Part shown: positions 16,925 to 25,763 of the stretch, in pieces | Position numbering within the stretch: the stretch's first letter is position 1 | How the letters are laid out: the number at the start of each line of letters is the position of its first letter | From: an uncultured Eubacteriales bacterium | GTDB taxonomy: Bacteria > Bacillota > Clostridia > Oscillospirales > Oscillospiraceae | Reading direction: 5' to 3' | NCBI GenBank assembly: GCA_900549475.1 | Contig: UROF01000008.1 | Location: forward strand, 31,564-95,563 | Length of the DNA stretch: 64,000 bases | Made by a program: the position numbers and the translations under genes | The notes under the pieces: model-generated | The model's database searches: none | Told to the model about the DNA's origin: nothing | What the model saw: only the letters and a program-made list of their open reading frames with translations

Positions 16925-17803
16925 TCATCCCAGGGCGGTCCCGATGGAGAAATATTTTTTCGGGGATACCCCCATTTTTTCCTTAAAAACTTTGGAAAAA
17001 TGCTGCTGGCTGCCAAAGCCGATATCCAAAGCCAGATCTGTCAGCGGATAGTGGGGGTTGGCATGCTTGAATTCAATGGCCTTGCTGATGCGGACGTAGG
17101 TAATATAGGTAGAGACGCCCATATCGAGATGCTCACAGAAAAGCCGGGTGAGATAGCGGGAAGAGACGCCCACTGTACCGGCCACATCGTTGACCGACAG
17201 CTTATCCATATAGTGCTTGTTGATATATAGCACCGCGTTGACCAGATGGGGGTTGTCGTAGAGGGTACTCAGTCCTGTCTGGCTGGTCTGTTCCAGCAGA
17301 TCCCGGGACAGCAACAGACCCAGCTGTGCCAGATACAGACGGATCATGACCTCGCGGTCCTCCTTTGATCCGGCCCGTTCGCTGTGGAGCCCTTCCAGAC
17401 AGGCCTCCAGCTGGGGAGAACTTTTCCCTTTGAAGCATTTCCGCCGCCCCAGGGCCAACTCCACGGAAAAAGGAAATTCACACTCCGGTATGGAGGGGTT
17501 GCTTGCCTGCTGAAAGGACTGGGCGTGGAAATGGGTCTGCAAAACCTGGGACGGGCCTCCGAAGGGCACATCTGTGCTGTGGGGAATATCCGGAAAGACG
17601 ACCAGGTATTCTCCCGGCGCTACGACGTGTTCTGTTCCCTGGATGGTAATGACCACACGGCCGGTACGGCAGATCAGCAGTTCAACAGTACGGTGCAGAT
17701 GGGTAGAGAAATGGAACTTATCTGGAAATGTAGTAAAAATGACATTGTCGACCAATACTTGCGGAGCAGCAGTAGAAGAAGGGTTAATTTGACTCATAGC
17801 CAT
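16925..17803 (-). CDS. AraC-family transcriptional regulator
   Basis: 292 residues. N-terminal cupin domain (FSTHLHRTVELLICRTG, APGEYLVVFPDIPHST) and C-terminal AraC double HTH with LSVNDVAGTVGVSSRYLTRLF and LTDLALDIGFGSQQHFSKVFKEKMGVSPKKY. The start is ATG 17803 after GGGAGG; a second in-frame ATG two codons later is possible. It is divergent from the ABC importer/phosphorylase operon across a 486-base spacer containing direct repeats, so it is the best candidate regulator of that operon. Confidence 0.9.
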   Translation of the reverse strand: MAMSQINPSSTAAPQVLVDNVIFTTFPDKFHFSTHLHRTVELLICRTGRVVITIQGTEHVVAPGEYLVVFPDIPHSTDVPFGGPSQVLQTHFHAQSFQQASNPSIPECEFPFSVELALGRRKCFKGKSSPQLEACLEGLHSERAGSKEDREVMIRLYLAQLGLLLSRDLLEQTSQTGLSTLYDNPHLVNAVLYINKHYMDKLSVNDVAGTVGVSSRYLTRLFCEHLDMGVSTYITYVRISKAIEFKHANPHYPLTDLALDIGFGSQQHFSKVFKEKMGVSPKKYFSIGTALG

Positions 17804-18289
17804 GTGATCCTCCCTTCAAAATATCCGCCAACACCCGAACCGGACAAATATGTTGTAGACATTATACCATACTTCCCGGATTCTCACAAGCGGCATTTTG
17901 TGCACCTATCCCATAGATCCCTTTGAAAATGTTCCTATATTAGAGACAGTATGTTGGCTTTTGTCTCGACAAAAATAGTATGTTGTGATTTTGCCCAATC
18001 AGATCGCGCCTTTTTTGTGACTTTTGTAAAAATCGTTAAGAGCAGTTCTCAAATATATAAATTCCCCTTAAAGTGTGCTATTTCCTGAAAGTATTTAAGG
18101 TAAAATATAGATATACTGTGAACAGAAAGTCGGTGATCCAATGTGAAATGTATCACCGACCTTTGTCTGCGCCGGGCTGCGCAGGCTGCGATGTTGTATG
18201 TGGAGATTGGCCCGCTCCGAAAAGGAGGGCAGGGTTTTGCACCCCTGCCGGAATGCTCTTGCAACAAAAATTCTATGGAGGTTTGCGGA
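17804..18289 (+). promoter_or_regulatory. Regulatory spacer upstream of the galacto-N-biose importer operon
   Basis: No gene here. AGTATGTTG occurs at 17948-17956 and again at 17977-17985, each followed by a TTTTG stretch, and ATATGTTG occurs near 17849. These direct repeats fit AraC-type binding sites. AT-rich candidates for a -10 box are TAAAAT at 18101 and TATACT at 18112, but no clear -35 box pairs with them, as expected for an activator-dependent promoter. A 9-bp hairpin, GTCGGTGAT (18129) with ATCACCGAC (18152), sits in the leader. Confidence 0.5.
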
Positions 18290-19666
18290 ATGAATTTCAA
18301 GAAAACACTGGCATTTGCTCTCGCCCTTGTAATGAGTGTTTCCCTGCTGGCTGCCTGCGGCGGCAATACGGGCAACAACGGCGGCAGCGCCAACAACGGT
18401 GCCAACGCCGGCGGGAACGGGGACAGCGAGACCACTGAGACCATTCAGGTTGCTGCTCTGGCATCCGCTTACGAGGAGACCTATCCCGGTATGTGGCAGG
18501 AAGTCTGCGACGCTTTTACCGCTGAGACCGGTATCAAGGTCGATCTGATTACGGACAAGAACCTGGAAGATGTGATCGGCGCTTCCATGAAGGCCGGCGA
18601 ATTCCCTGATTTCATCCACCTGTCCACTGGCCGTGAGGATGCTCTGACTGAGTCCTTCATCAAGGACCAGGGCATTGAGGAGGTCACCGACGTGCTGTCC
18701 ATGACCATTCCCGGCGAGGATGTGGTTGTGGGTGACAAGATCCTGGATGGTTTCACCGATTCCAGCGTGACCAACCCCTACGGCGATGGCAAGACCTACT
18801 TTGCTCCTATGTTCTATGCTCCCTGCGGCCTGTTCTACAATGCCGGCCTGCTGGAGGAGAAGGGCTGGGAGGTTCCCACCACTTGGGATGTGATGTGGGA
18901 GCTGGGCGACAAGGCCAAGGCTGAAGGCATCTCTCTGTTTGCTTACCCCACCCACGGCTATCTGCAGGAGTTCACTTTCGCTCTGATCTACGCTGTGGGC
19001 GGCCCCGAGTTCTTCAACAAGGTCACCAACTATGAGGAAGGCGTCTGGGAGAGCGATGAGGGCAAGCAGGTTCTGGATATCATTGCAAAGCTTGCTACAT
19101 ACACCGATCCTACTGTTCCTGCCAATGCCAACAACCAGGACTTCACCAAGAACCAGCAGCTGATCCTGGACAACAAGGCTGTGTTTATGCCTAACGGCAC
19201 TTGGGTCGTGGGCGAGATGGCCGAGGCTCCCCGGGCTGAGGGCTTTGAGTGGGGCTTCACCGCTATCCCCGCTGTGACTGAGGGCGGCGACGCCTACGGT
19301 GTGGCCTGGATCGAGCAGGCCTGGATCCCCGCTGCTGCTGAGCACAAGGATGCTGCCAAGCAGTTCATGGCCTTCCTGTACAGCGACACTGCCGCTGAGA
19401 TCTTTGCCAAGGGCGGCGCTATCCAGCCCATTGCCGGTATCACTGATGGCATGACCGGTGACAATGCGCTGTTCTACTCCATCTATGACAACGGTGCCAA
19501 GCCCGCCATGGGCAGCTGGGCTGCCACGCAGCCTGTTGAGGGCGTGTCCATTGTGGAGACCCTGTGCGGCTCCGTCAACAGCCTGGTGTCCGGAACCATG
19601 ACCCAGGAGGAGTGGACCGCTAAGATCATTGAGGTCAACGATATTCTCCGCGAGAACAAGATGTAA
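18290..19666 (+). CDS. Carbohydrate ABC transporter substrate-binding lipoprotein
   Basis: 458 residues. Signal peptide with lipobox SLLAAC (Cys23), a Gly/Asn-rich linker (about 24-45), then a family 1 extracellular solute-binding fold resembling NgcE-type N-acetylglucosamine/diacetylchitobiose binders (YETYPGMWQEVCDAFTAETGIKV; MFYAPCGLFYNAGLLEEKGWEVPTTWD). ATG 18290 has GGAGG nine bases upstream. As first gene of the operon with two permeases and the GH112 phosphorylase, its ligand is probably galacto-N-biose and/or lacto-N-biose. The partner ATPase is not encoded here, so a shared MsmK-like ATPase is expected elsewhere. Confidence 0.9.
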   Translation: MNFKKTLAFALALVMSVSLLAACGGNTGNNGGSANNGANAGGNGDSETTETIQVAALASAYEETYPGMWQEVCDAFTAETGIKVDLITDKNLEDVIGASMKAGEFPDFIHLSTGREDALTESFIKDQGIEEVTDVLSMTIPGEDVVVGDKILDGFTDSSVTNPYGDGKTYFAPMFYAPCGLFYNAGLLEEKGWEVPTTWDVMWELGDKAKAEGISLFAYPTHGYLQEFTFALIYAVGGPEFFNKVTNYEEGVWESDEGKQVLDIIAKLATYTDPTVPANANNQDFTKNQQLILDNKAVFMPNGTWVVGEMAEAPRAEGFEWGFTAIPAVTEGGDAYGVAWIEQAWIPAAAEHKDAAKQFMAFLYSDTAAEIFAKGGAIQPIAGITDGMTGDNALFYSIYDNGAKPAMGSWAATQPVEGVSIVETLCGSVNSLVSGTMTQEEWTAKIIEVNDILRENKM

Positions 19667-19718
19667 CCAGGTTTCGCACCTCTGTCGGCGGGCCCCCCGC
19701 CGACAGGGGTCTGCCAGA

Positions 19719-19755
19719 GAAACGGTGGGCAAATATTGTCCGCCGTTTCTTTTTT
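19719..19755 (+). terminator. Terminator after binding-protein gene (probably partial)
   Basis: GAAACGGTGG / CCGCCGTTTC stem followed by six T, preceded by a second perfect hairpin at 19682-19706 (CTGTCGGCGGG arm). Such paired structures between a binding protein and its permeases usually raise the relative amount of binding protein. Confidence 0.75.
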
Positions 19756-19802
19756 CCTGTTCACCCTCACACATGTTTCATATTTAGAAAGGAGATGAGC
19801 AC

Positions 19803-20690
19803 GTGGAAAAACGAAAGGGGCGTGGCCGCTTTCTCTTCCTGTGCATTGCACCTGCTACCATCCTGTTTTTGATCTTTATGGTCATCCCGACCCTGAATGT
19901 GTTCCGCATGTCTCTCTATAAGCGGAGCGCATATTCCCCCACAGAGACCTTCGTGGGACTGGAGAACTTTACCAAGCTCATGAAGGACACCAACTTTATC
20001 ATCTCTATGCAGAATACGATTCTGCTGATCGTTGTGGTGACCCTGGTCACCTTTGCTTTTGCATTGGTCTTTGCTGGAATCCTCACCAGAGAGAAGCTGA
20101 AGGGACAAAACTTCTTCCGCATCATTTTCTATATTCCCAACATCCTCTCTGTGGTGGTTATTTCCGCTATCTTCTCTGCCATTTATGATCCCACCAATGG
20201 TATGCTCAACAGCATTCTCTCCTTCTTCTCCGGAGAGACCGTCTCTATCGCCTGGAAGGGCGAAAACCTGGTGGTGCTGAGTCTTATTATCGCTATGGTA
20301 TGGCAGGCTATCGGTTACTATATGGTCATGTACATGGCTTCCATGGCCAGCGTGCCTATGAGCCTCTATGAGTCCGCAGGGCTGGACGGCGCCGGCCGTA
20401 TCACTCAGTTCTTCCAGATCACCATTCCTCTTATCTGGACCAACATCCGCACCACCCTTACCTTCTTTATCATCTCCACCATCAATATGGCCTTCCTCTT
20501 TGTCAAGGCTATGACCGGCGGAGGACCTAACGGCGCATCTGAGGTGGCGCTGTCTTACATGTACAAGCAGGCTTACACCAACTCCGTCTATGGCTATGGT
20601 ATGGCGATCGGCGCTGTGGTGTTTATCTTCTCCTTCGTGCTCTCCGCTCTGGTGAATAAGGTCACCAAGCGTGAGCCGCTGGAATTCTAA
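19803..20690 (+). CDS. Sugar ABC transporter permease (MalF-like)
   Basis: 295 residues, six predicted helices. The cytosolic EAA loop appears as YESAGLDGAGRITQFFQITIPLI (about 195-217). It starts at GTG 19803, with AAAGGAG eight bases upstream and no in-frame ATG nearby. Forms the heterodimeric channel with the next gene, whose start follows 13 bases after this stop. Confidence 0.92.
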   Translation: MEKRKGRGRFLFLCIAPATILFLIFMVIPTLNVFRMSLYKRSAYSPTETFVGLENFTKLMKDTNFIISMQNTILLIVVVTLVTFAFALVFAGILTREKLKGQNFFRIIFYIPNILSVVVISAIFSAIYDPTNGMLNSILSFFSGETVSIAWKGENLVVLSLIIAMVWQAIGYYMVMYMASMASVPMSLYESAGLDGAGRITQFFQITIPLIWTNIRTTLTFFIISTINMAFLFVKAMTGGGPNGASEVALSYMYKQAYTNSVYGYGMAIGAVVFIFSFVLSALVNKVTKREPLEF

Positions 20691-20703
20691 GGAGGTGCCG
20701 GGA

Positions 20704-21594
20704 ATGGAACGAGTAAAAAAACAAGGCTCCGGTGAACGGGTCGTCAAAGCGTTCATCTATGTGGCCCTGATCACATTGGCTGTTACCATCATTGTTCCTG
20801 TGGCATGGGTATTCATGGCCTCGGTGAAGGAAAACAGCGAGTTCTACGGCAACCCCTGGACTTTGCCTGCCGGCTTCCACTGGCAGAACTTTGTGGATGC
20901 CTGGACCAAGGCCCGGATGGGCGACTATATGCTCAATTCCGTCATTGTCACTGCCCTGGCGCTGGCCATTTTGCTGGTGGTGGCCCTTCCCGCGGCGTAT
21001 GGTCTCTCCCGCTTCAAGTTCCGCGGCCGCGGCGTACTGAATGTTGGCTTTATGGCCGGCCTGTTCATCAACGTCAACTATATCGTTGTCCCGATTTTCC
21101 TGATGCTGGTGAGCGGCGATAATTTCCTGAAGAAGATCTTCGGCACAGGCTTCCTTCTCAACAATATTGTGGTGCTGGCTGTCGTCTATGCCGCCACCGC
21201 TCTGCCCTTTACCATTTACCTCCTCTCCGGCTATTTTGCCACATTGCCCCATGACTTTGAGGAGGCGGCTTACATCGACGGCGCGGGCTACGGCAAGACC
21301 ATGCTGAAGATCATCTTCCCCATGGCCAAACCCTCTATCCTTACCATCATCCTCTTCAACTTCCTGTCCTTCTGGAATGAGTACATCATTTCCATGACAC
21401 TGCTCTCCAGCGCCAATGGTCCCAAGACCCTTCCTGTGGGCCTGATGAATCTGACCCAGGCGCAGCAGTCTGCCGCCCAGTACGGCCAGTTGTACGCCGG
21501 CCTGGTGCTGGTGATGCTGCCCACTCTGATCCTGTATATGTGCGTGCAGAAGAAGCTGACCCAGGGTATGACCGTGGGCGGACTGAAAGGATAA
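20704..21594 (+). CDS. Sugar ABC transporter permease (MalG-like)
   Basis: 296 residues, six predicted helices, EAA loop FEEAAYIDGAGYGKTMLKIIFPMAKPSI. The ATG at 20704 follows AAGGAGGTG that overlaps the previous stop; an upstream in-frame ATG lies inside the preceding gene and lacks a site. Second membrane subunit of the galacto-N-biose importer. Confidence 0.92.
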   Translation: MERVKKQGSGERVVKAFIYVALITLAVTIIVPVAWVFMASVKENSEFYGNPWTLPAGFHWQNFVDAWTKARMGDYMLNSVIVTALALAILLVVALPAAYGLSRFKFRGRGVLNVGFMAGLFINVNYIVVPIFLMLVSGDNFLKKIFGTGFLLNNIVVLAVVYAATALPFTIYLLSGYFATLPHDFEEAAYIDGAGYGKTMLKIIFPMAKPSILTIILFNFLSFWNEYIISMTLLSSANGPKTLPVGLMNLTQAQQSAAQYGQLYAGLVLVMLPTLILYMCVQKKLTQGMTVGGLKG

Positions 21595-21603
21595 GGTGAG
21601 ACG

Positions 21604-21810
21604 ATGAAATTCTGGAAAGAGCATGTGGGCCTGCGCCTGAGCCTGATCACCCTGTTCTTTGTGGTAGGACTGATCCTGGTGTTTGTGGGCTGGAAGATGA
21701 CCGGCCAGCTGGCTGGTCTGGGCCTGATGATTCTGGGCTTGGTGCTGCTGCTGGCGGCGCTGATGATCTACAACAAGGCCTATGAGGAAGATCCTCGGAA
21801 CAGACGCTGA
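21604..21810 (+). CDS. Small two-helix membrane protein in importer operon
   Basis: 68 residues: short amphipathic N-terminus, two hydrophobic helices (about 12-30 and 36-55) separated by a GWKMTGQLAG turn, and a charged tail. It lies 9 bases after the permease and 36 before the phosphorylase, with an AAGGTGAG site, so it is a genuine operon member. I do not recognise a characterised family; an accessory subunit of the importer is a reasonable guess. Confidence 0.7.
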   Translation: MKFWKEHVGLRLSLITLFFVVGLILVFVGWKMTGQLAGLGLMILGLVLLLAALMIYNKAYEEDPRNRR

Positions 21811-21846
21811 CAGAAACGGATAATGCCCAAAAGGAGACTATAATTT

Positions 21847-24018
21847 ATGAACGACATGAACAAGAATCGCGGCCGTGTAACCATTCCCACCGATGTGGAC
21901 GTGGTGCCGGAGACCCTGGCCCTCCTGAAGCGCTGGGGTGCCGATGCCATCCGGGACTGTGACGGCACCGATTATCCCGAGGAACTCAAGAGTGTGGACG
22001 CCAAGGTGTATTCCACCTACTATACCACCCGCAAGGATAACGCCTGGGCCAAGGCCAATCCCGATGAGGTCCAGCAGTGCTACATCATGACCGGCTTCCA
22101 CACCGCTGCCGGCGGCGCTCTGTCCATCCCCCTGATGAAGGGGATCAGCCCTGAGCTGATGGCAGTGAACACCCGGGATGACATCAAGCGCTGGTGGGAG
22201 GTCATGGACCGCACCGCCGGAGAGCCCCTCTCTCCCGATGCCTGGCGCTACGACGAGGCCAGCGGCTGCGTGGTCATTGACGCGCCGGAGGCGTTCCACG
22301 ACTACACCGTGAGCTTCCTGGCCTACCTGATCTGGGACCCGGTCCATATGTACAACGCCGTTACCAACGACTGGAAGGACTTTGAGCACCAGATCACCTT
22401 CGACGTCCGCCAGCCCAAGACCCGCAAATTCACCATGGAGCGGCTGCGGAAGTTCATTGCCGACCACCCCTATGTGAATGTCATCCGGTATACCACCTTC
22501 TTCCACCAGTTCACCCTGGTGTTTGACGAGCTCAAGCGGGAGAAGTACGTGGACTGGTATGGATACTCCGCTTCTGTCTCCCCCTACATTCTCGAGCAGT
22601 TTGAGAAGGAAGTGGGCTACCGGTTCCGTCCGGAGTACATCATTGACCAGGGTTACTACAACAACCAGTACCGGGTGCCCTCCAAGGAGTTCAAGGACTT
22701 CATGGCCTTCCAGCGCCGGGAGGTGGCCAAGCTGGCCAAGGAGATGGTGGACATTACCCACGAGCTGGGCAAGGAAGCCATGATGTTCCTGGGCGACCAC
22801 TGGATCGGTACGGAGCCCTACATGGATGAGTTCAAGACCATCGGCCTGGATGCCGTGGTGGGCAGCGTGGGCAACGGCTCCACCCTCCGCCTCATCTCCG
22901 ATATCCCCGGCGTCAAGTACACCGAGGGCCGGTTCCTGCCCTATTTCTTCCCCGATACCTTCCATGAGGGCGGCGATCCCGTCCGGGAGGCCAAGGAGAA
23001 CTGGGTCACTGCCCGTCGGGCTATCCTCCGCAAGCCCATCGACCGTATCGGCTATGGCGGCTATCTGAAGCTGGCCTGCCAGTTCCCGGACTTCATCGAC
23101 TACGTGGAGAGCGTGTGCAATGAGTTCCGTGAGCTCTATGAGAACATCAAGGGCACCACGCCCTACTGCGTCAAGACCGTGGCGGTCCTCAACGCCTGGG
23201 GCAAGGCCCGCTCCTGGGGCTGCCATATGGTCCATCACGCCCTCTATCAGAAGCAGAACTACTCCTATGCCGGTATCATCGAGGCCCTGTCCGGTGCGCC
23301 CTTCGATGTCAAGTTCATCAGCTTTGACGATGTGAAGGCAGATCCCAAGTGTCTGGACGGCGTGGATGTGGTCATCAACGTGGGCGACGGCGACACGGCC
23401 CACACCGGCGGCATCTGGTGGGAGGATCCCGCTATCTCCGCTGCCATCAAGTCCTTCGTCTGGAACGGCGGCGGCTTCATCGGTGTGGGCGAGCCTGCCG
23501 GCCACCAGTACCAGGGCCGCTACCTCCAGATGGCCCAGGTCCTGGGCGTGGAGAAGGAGACTGGCTTCACCCTGGGCTACGACAAGTACAACTGGGAGGA
23601 GCACCCCGACCACTTCATCCTGGCCGACTGCAAGGGCCAGGTGGACTTCGGCGAGGGTAAGAAGAGCATTTACGCTCTGCCCGGCGCCCAGGTGCTGGTC
23701 CAGCGGGATAAGGAGGTCCAGATGGCGGTGAACGCCTTCGGAAACGGCCGGAGTGTGTACCTGTCCGGTCTGCCCTACTCCTTTGAGAACAGCCGGGTCC
23801 TTTACCGCTCCATCCTGTGGGCGGCCAATGGAGAGGACCAGCTGCGCCGCTGGTATTCTGAAAACTACAACGTGGAGGTCCACGCTTTTGTCAAGAACGG
23901 CAAGTACTGCGTGGTCAACAATACCTATGAGCCCCAGCACACCACGATCTACAAGGGCGACGGTGAGAGCTTTGCGCTGGATCTGGCAGCCAACGAGATC
24001 AAGTGGTACGAGATCTGA
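21847..24018 (+). CDS. lnpA: 1,3-beta-galactosyl-N-acetylhexosamine phosphorylase (GH112)
   Basis: 723 residues. Splits galacto-N-biose or lacto-N-biose I with phosphate into galactose 1-phosphate and GalNAc or GlcNAc. GH112 identity is clear from RWGADAIRDCDGTDYPEEL, VYSTYYTTRKDNAWAKANP, DEVQQCYIMTGFHTA, and FLGDHWIGTEPY, whose Asp317 should be the general acid (Asp313 in the B. longum enzyme). The family also has beta-1,4-galactosyl-rhamnose phosphorylases, but the kinase, epimerase and nucleotidyltransferase nearby favour the hexosamine substrates. Cytosolic, no signal peptide. Start ATG with AAAAGGAG upstream. The products feed the minus-strand genes at 11394-14559. Confidence 0.95.
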   Translation: MNDMNKNRGRVTIPTDVDVVPETLALLKRWGADAIRDCDGTDYPEELKSVDAKVYSTYYTTRKDNAWAKANPDEVQQCYIMTGFHTAAGGALSIPLMKGISPELMAVNTRDDIKRWWEVMDRTAGEPLSPDAWRYDEASGCVVIDAPEAFHDYTVSFLAYLIWDPVHMYNAVTNDWKDFEHQITFDVRQPKTRKFTMERLRKFIADHPYVNVIRYTTFFHQFTLVFDELKREKYVDWYGYSASVSPYILEQFEKEVGYRFRPEYIIDQGYYNNQYRVPSKEFKDFMAFQRREVAKLAKEMVDITHELGKEAMMFLGDHWIGTEPYMDEFKTIGLDAVVGSVGNGSTLRLISDIPGVKYTEGRFLPYFFPDTFHEGGDPVREAKENWVTARRAILRKPIDRIGYGGYLKLACQFPDFIDYVESVCNEFRELYENIKGTTPYCVKTVAVLNAWGKARSWGCHMVHHALYQKQNYSYAGIIEALSGAPFDVKFISFDDVKADPKCLDGVDVVINVGDGDTAHTGGIWWEDPAISAAIKSFVWNGGGFIGVGEPAGHQYQGRYLQMAQVLGVEKETGFTLGYDKYNWEEHPDHFILADCKGQVDFGEGKKSIYALPGAQVLVQRDKEVQMAVNAFGNGRSVYLSGLPYSFENSRVLYRSILWAANGEDQLRRWYSENYNVEVHAFVKNGKYCVVNNTYEPQHTTIYKGDGESFALDLAANEIKWYEI

Positions 24019-24100
24019 TCCTTTACTAATGCCGGCATCCTCTGCGGCTTTGGGATAGAGAGGACCGCCGGCAATCAACCACCGGGAAGGAGAGCTGCAT

Positions 24101-24667
24101 ATGGCACAGACAACAAAGAGAGCCATTGCTGCCTCGCTGAAGAGACTCCTTGAGCAGAAGCCTCTCAATAAGATCACGGTTACCGATATCGCAAAGGACT
24201 GCCATATCAGCCGGCATACGTTTTATTACCACTTCCGGGATGTCTACGACCTTATGGAGTGGACCTACCGGACAGAAGGGGAACGCCTGCTGGAAGGGCG
24301 GCGGGACTACGACAACTGGCGTCAGGGGATGGCGGAGGTCTTCCGCTATATCCAGGATAACCGGGCTATGGTGCAAAATGCCCTCCGCTCTGGCAGCCGG
24401 GACTATTTGCTCCCGTATCTGTATCAACTGACCTATGAACTGTTATTTGCGGTGGTGGAGGAAAAATCTGTGGATAAAGAGATATCCGCAGGACATAAGG
24501 AGTTTATTGCCAACTTCTATAAGCACGCGTTCGTGGGGATCATTTTGGACTGGGTCGAGGCTGGTATGAAGCGAGAGCCTTCCGATATTATCAGCGATCT
24601 GGACATTTTGATTCGCGGCGCGTTTGTGGAAGCGATTGAAAAATTCAGTCGGGACGGCAGCTGCTGA
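24101..24667 (+). CDS. TetR/AcrR-family transcriptional regulator
   Basis: 188 residues. N-terminal TetR HTH with ITVTDIAKDCHISRHTFYYHFRDVYDLMEW (about 24-53); the C-terminal half resembles the TetR_C_8 (DhaS-like) group. It follows the phosphorylase by 82 bases on the same strand, with GGAAGGAGAG before its ATG and a terminator after it, so it is probably the last gene of the operon. Whether it regulates this operon is not shown. Confidence 0.88.
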   Translation: MAQTTKRAIAASLKRLLEQKPLNKITVTDIAKDCHISRHTFYYHFRDVYDLMEWTYRTEGERLLEGRRDYDNWRQGMAEVFRYIQDNRAMVQNALRSGSRDYLLPYLYQLTYELLFAVVEEKSVDKEISAGHKEFIANFYKHAFVGIILDWVEAGMKREPSDIISDLDILIRGAFVEAIEKFSRDGSC

Positions 24668-24668
24668 A

Positions 24669-24708
24669 GAAAAAGCCGGGCGGGAACGAAAGTTCCTGCC
24701 CGGCTTTT
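24669..24708. terminator. Bidirectional terminator
   Basis: AAAAAGCCGGGCGGGAAC / GTTCCTGCCCGGCTTTT. Ends the TetR transcript and the convergent cysteine-rich gene. Confidence 0.9.
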
Positions 24709-24757
24709 GACGGTATATAGGGGAAGCAAGCGTCTTTTGTAAATGTGCAGGGAAGGA

Positions 24758-25612
24758 TTACTTGCGGCAGTTGCAGCTCTGCTGCCGGTTGTTGTCGCAG
24801 CCGCAGGAATTGTCAGTGTTGTGGGGAGGGAAGAACTCATCCACAGGGAAGGAGATGTTCTGGAAGAGCTCGCAGGGATCATCACAGCTGCAGCCGCAGT
24901 TGGAGCCGGAGGGGCAGCACTTGTCAGGCAGGCAGTAGTCGTACACCGGCATCAGCAGCTGGCTGTCCCGCTCCAGGCGGATGATGGAGAACTGGCCCAG
25001 CGTCACAAAGACACGACGGTAGTCGTCACCGGGCGTCAGGTCGCAGCAGAAGCACTGGCAGACACAGGGCGGGATCTCGCAGAGATCGCAGTCGCAGCAG
25101 CGGCAGTCGCAGCATTCCACCAGCTTGGCGCCGAGGACGATGGGGTCGACAGCTTCCACAACGGCGATGGGCATGTTGCTCTGTTCGATCATCTGCTGGT
25201 CCAGCGCATCCAGCCGGACACGGGAGGAGAATACCTTGGCAGTGCCCTCGCCGCCGAAGAGGATGACCCGCTTGTCAAAGACACACAGGCCCTCCACGTC
25301 TACGGGGCGGGAGCTGGAACAGAATGCGCTGATGGTCACACGGTAGAAAAACCGCATATCCACCGTATAGAAGCCGCGGTTGAAGGCAACGGGCTCCACA
25401 TTGATGTAGGTGTAGAGAAGCTCAGCTTTGCCGCCCTTGACAGACTGAGCGCGGTTGAGGATCTCCTGCCCGGACTGGGTGGGGTAGAAGCGCAGATCCT
25501 CGATGCAGTCCTTATCACGGCAGGCATCATAAATCTTTTTGGTATGGATACAAACGGCCTCGCAGCTATCCTTGGAACCGGATACTGGGCCGGGTACAAT
25601 GCGTTCAGGCAT
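24758..25612 (-). CDS. Cysteine-rich protein, possible spore-coat component
   Basis: 284 residues, 29 of them cysteine by my count. The first two thirds form an ordinary mixed domain with few cysteines (YTYINVEPVAFNRGFYTVDMRFFYRV). The cysteines then cluster in three runs: about residues 166-190 (VECCDCRCCDCDLCEIPPC), 230-248, and the last 15 residues. No signal peptide or membrane helix. Such clusters suit metal binding or disulphide cross-linking; spore coat or exosporium is a guess, supported only by proximity to the spoIIIA operon and the general style of coat proteins. Start ATG with AGGAGG. Confidence 0.7.
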   Translation of the reverse strand: MPERIVPGPVSGSKDSCEAVCIHTKKIYDACRDKDCIEDLRFYPTQSGQEILNRAQSVKGGKAELLYTYINVEPVAFNRGFYTVDMRFFYRVTISAFCSSSRPVDVEGLCVFDKRVILFGGEGTAKVFSSRVRLDALDQQMIEQSNMPIAVVEAVDPIVLGAKLVECCDCRCCDCDLCEIPPCVCQCFCCDLTPGDDYRRVFVTLGQFSIIRLERDSQLLMPVYDYCLPDKCCPSGSNCGCSCDDPCELFQNISFPVDEFFPPHNTDNSCGCDNNRQQSCNCRK

Positions 25613-25723
25613 AATGGACCTCCTACTAAGTAAAACTATGGAAGGCGTCTGCCTTCATTTCCAGTTTATGCGCCGCGTGGGCGTTTGTGAAAATTCGGGC
25701 TATACAAATCTGTCTCAGGCGGG

Positions 25724-25729
25724 TATAAT
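25724..25729 (+). promoter_or_regulatory. Candidate -10 box of DUF4364 gene
   Basis: TATAAT about 35 bases before the start; no good -35 box at the usual distance. Confidence 0.35.
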
Positions 25730-25763
25730 AAAGGCGGAAAGCAGTCTGTGCAGGAGGTGGGTC

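Noticed and set aside
21838..24177. Long open frame antisense to the GH112 phosphorylase
   Set aside because: Shadow of lnpA, which has unambiguous GH112 motifs on the plus strand.
24743..25633. Plus-strand open frame opposite the cysteine-rich gene
   Set aside because: The minus-strand frame has a proper AGGAGG site and structured cysteine clusters; the opposite frame gives repetitive Ala/Val/His-rich sequence.
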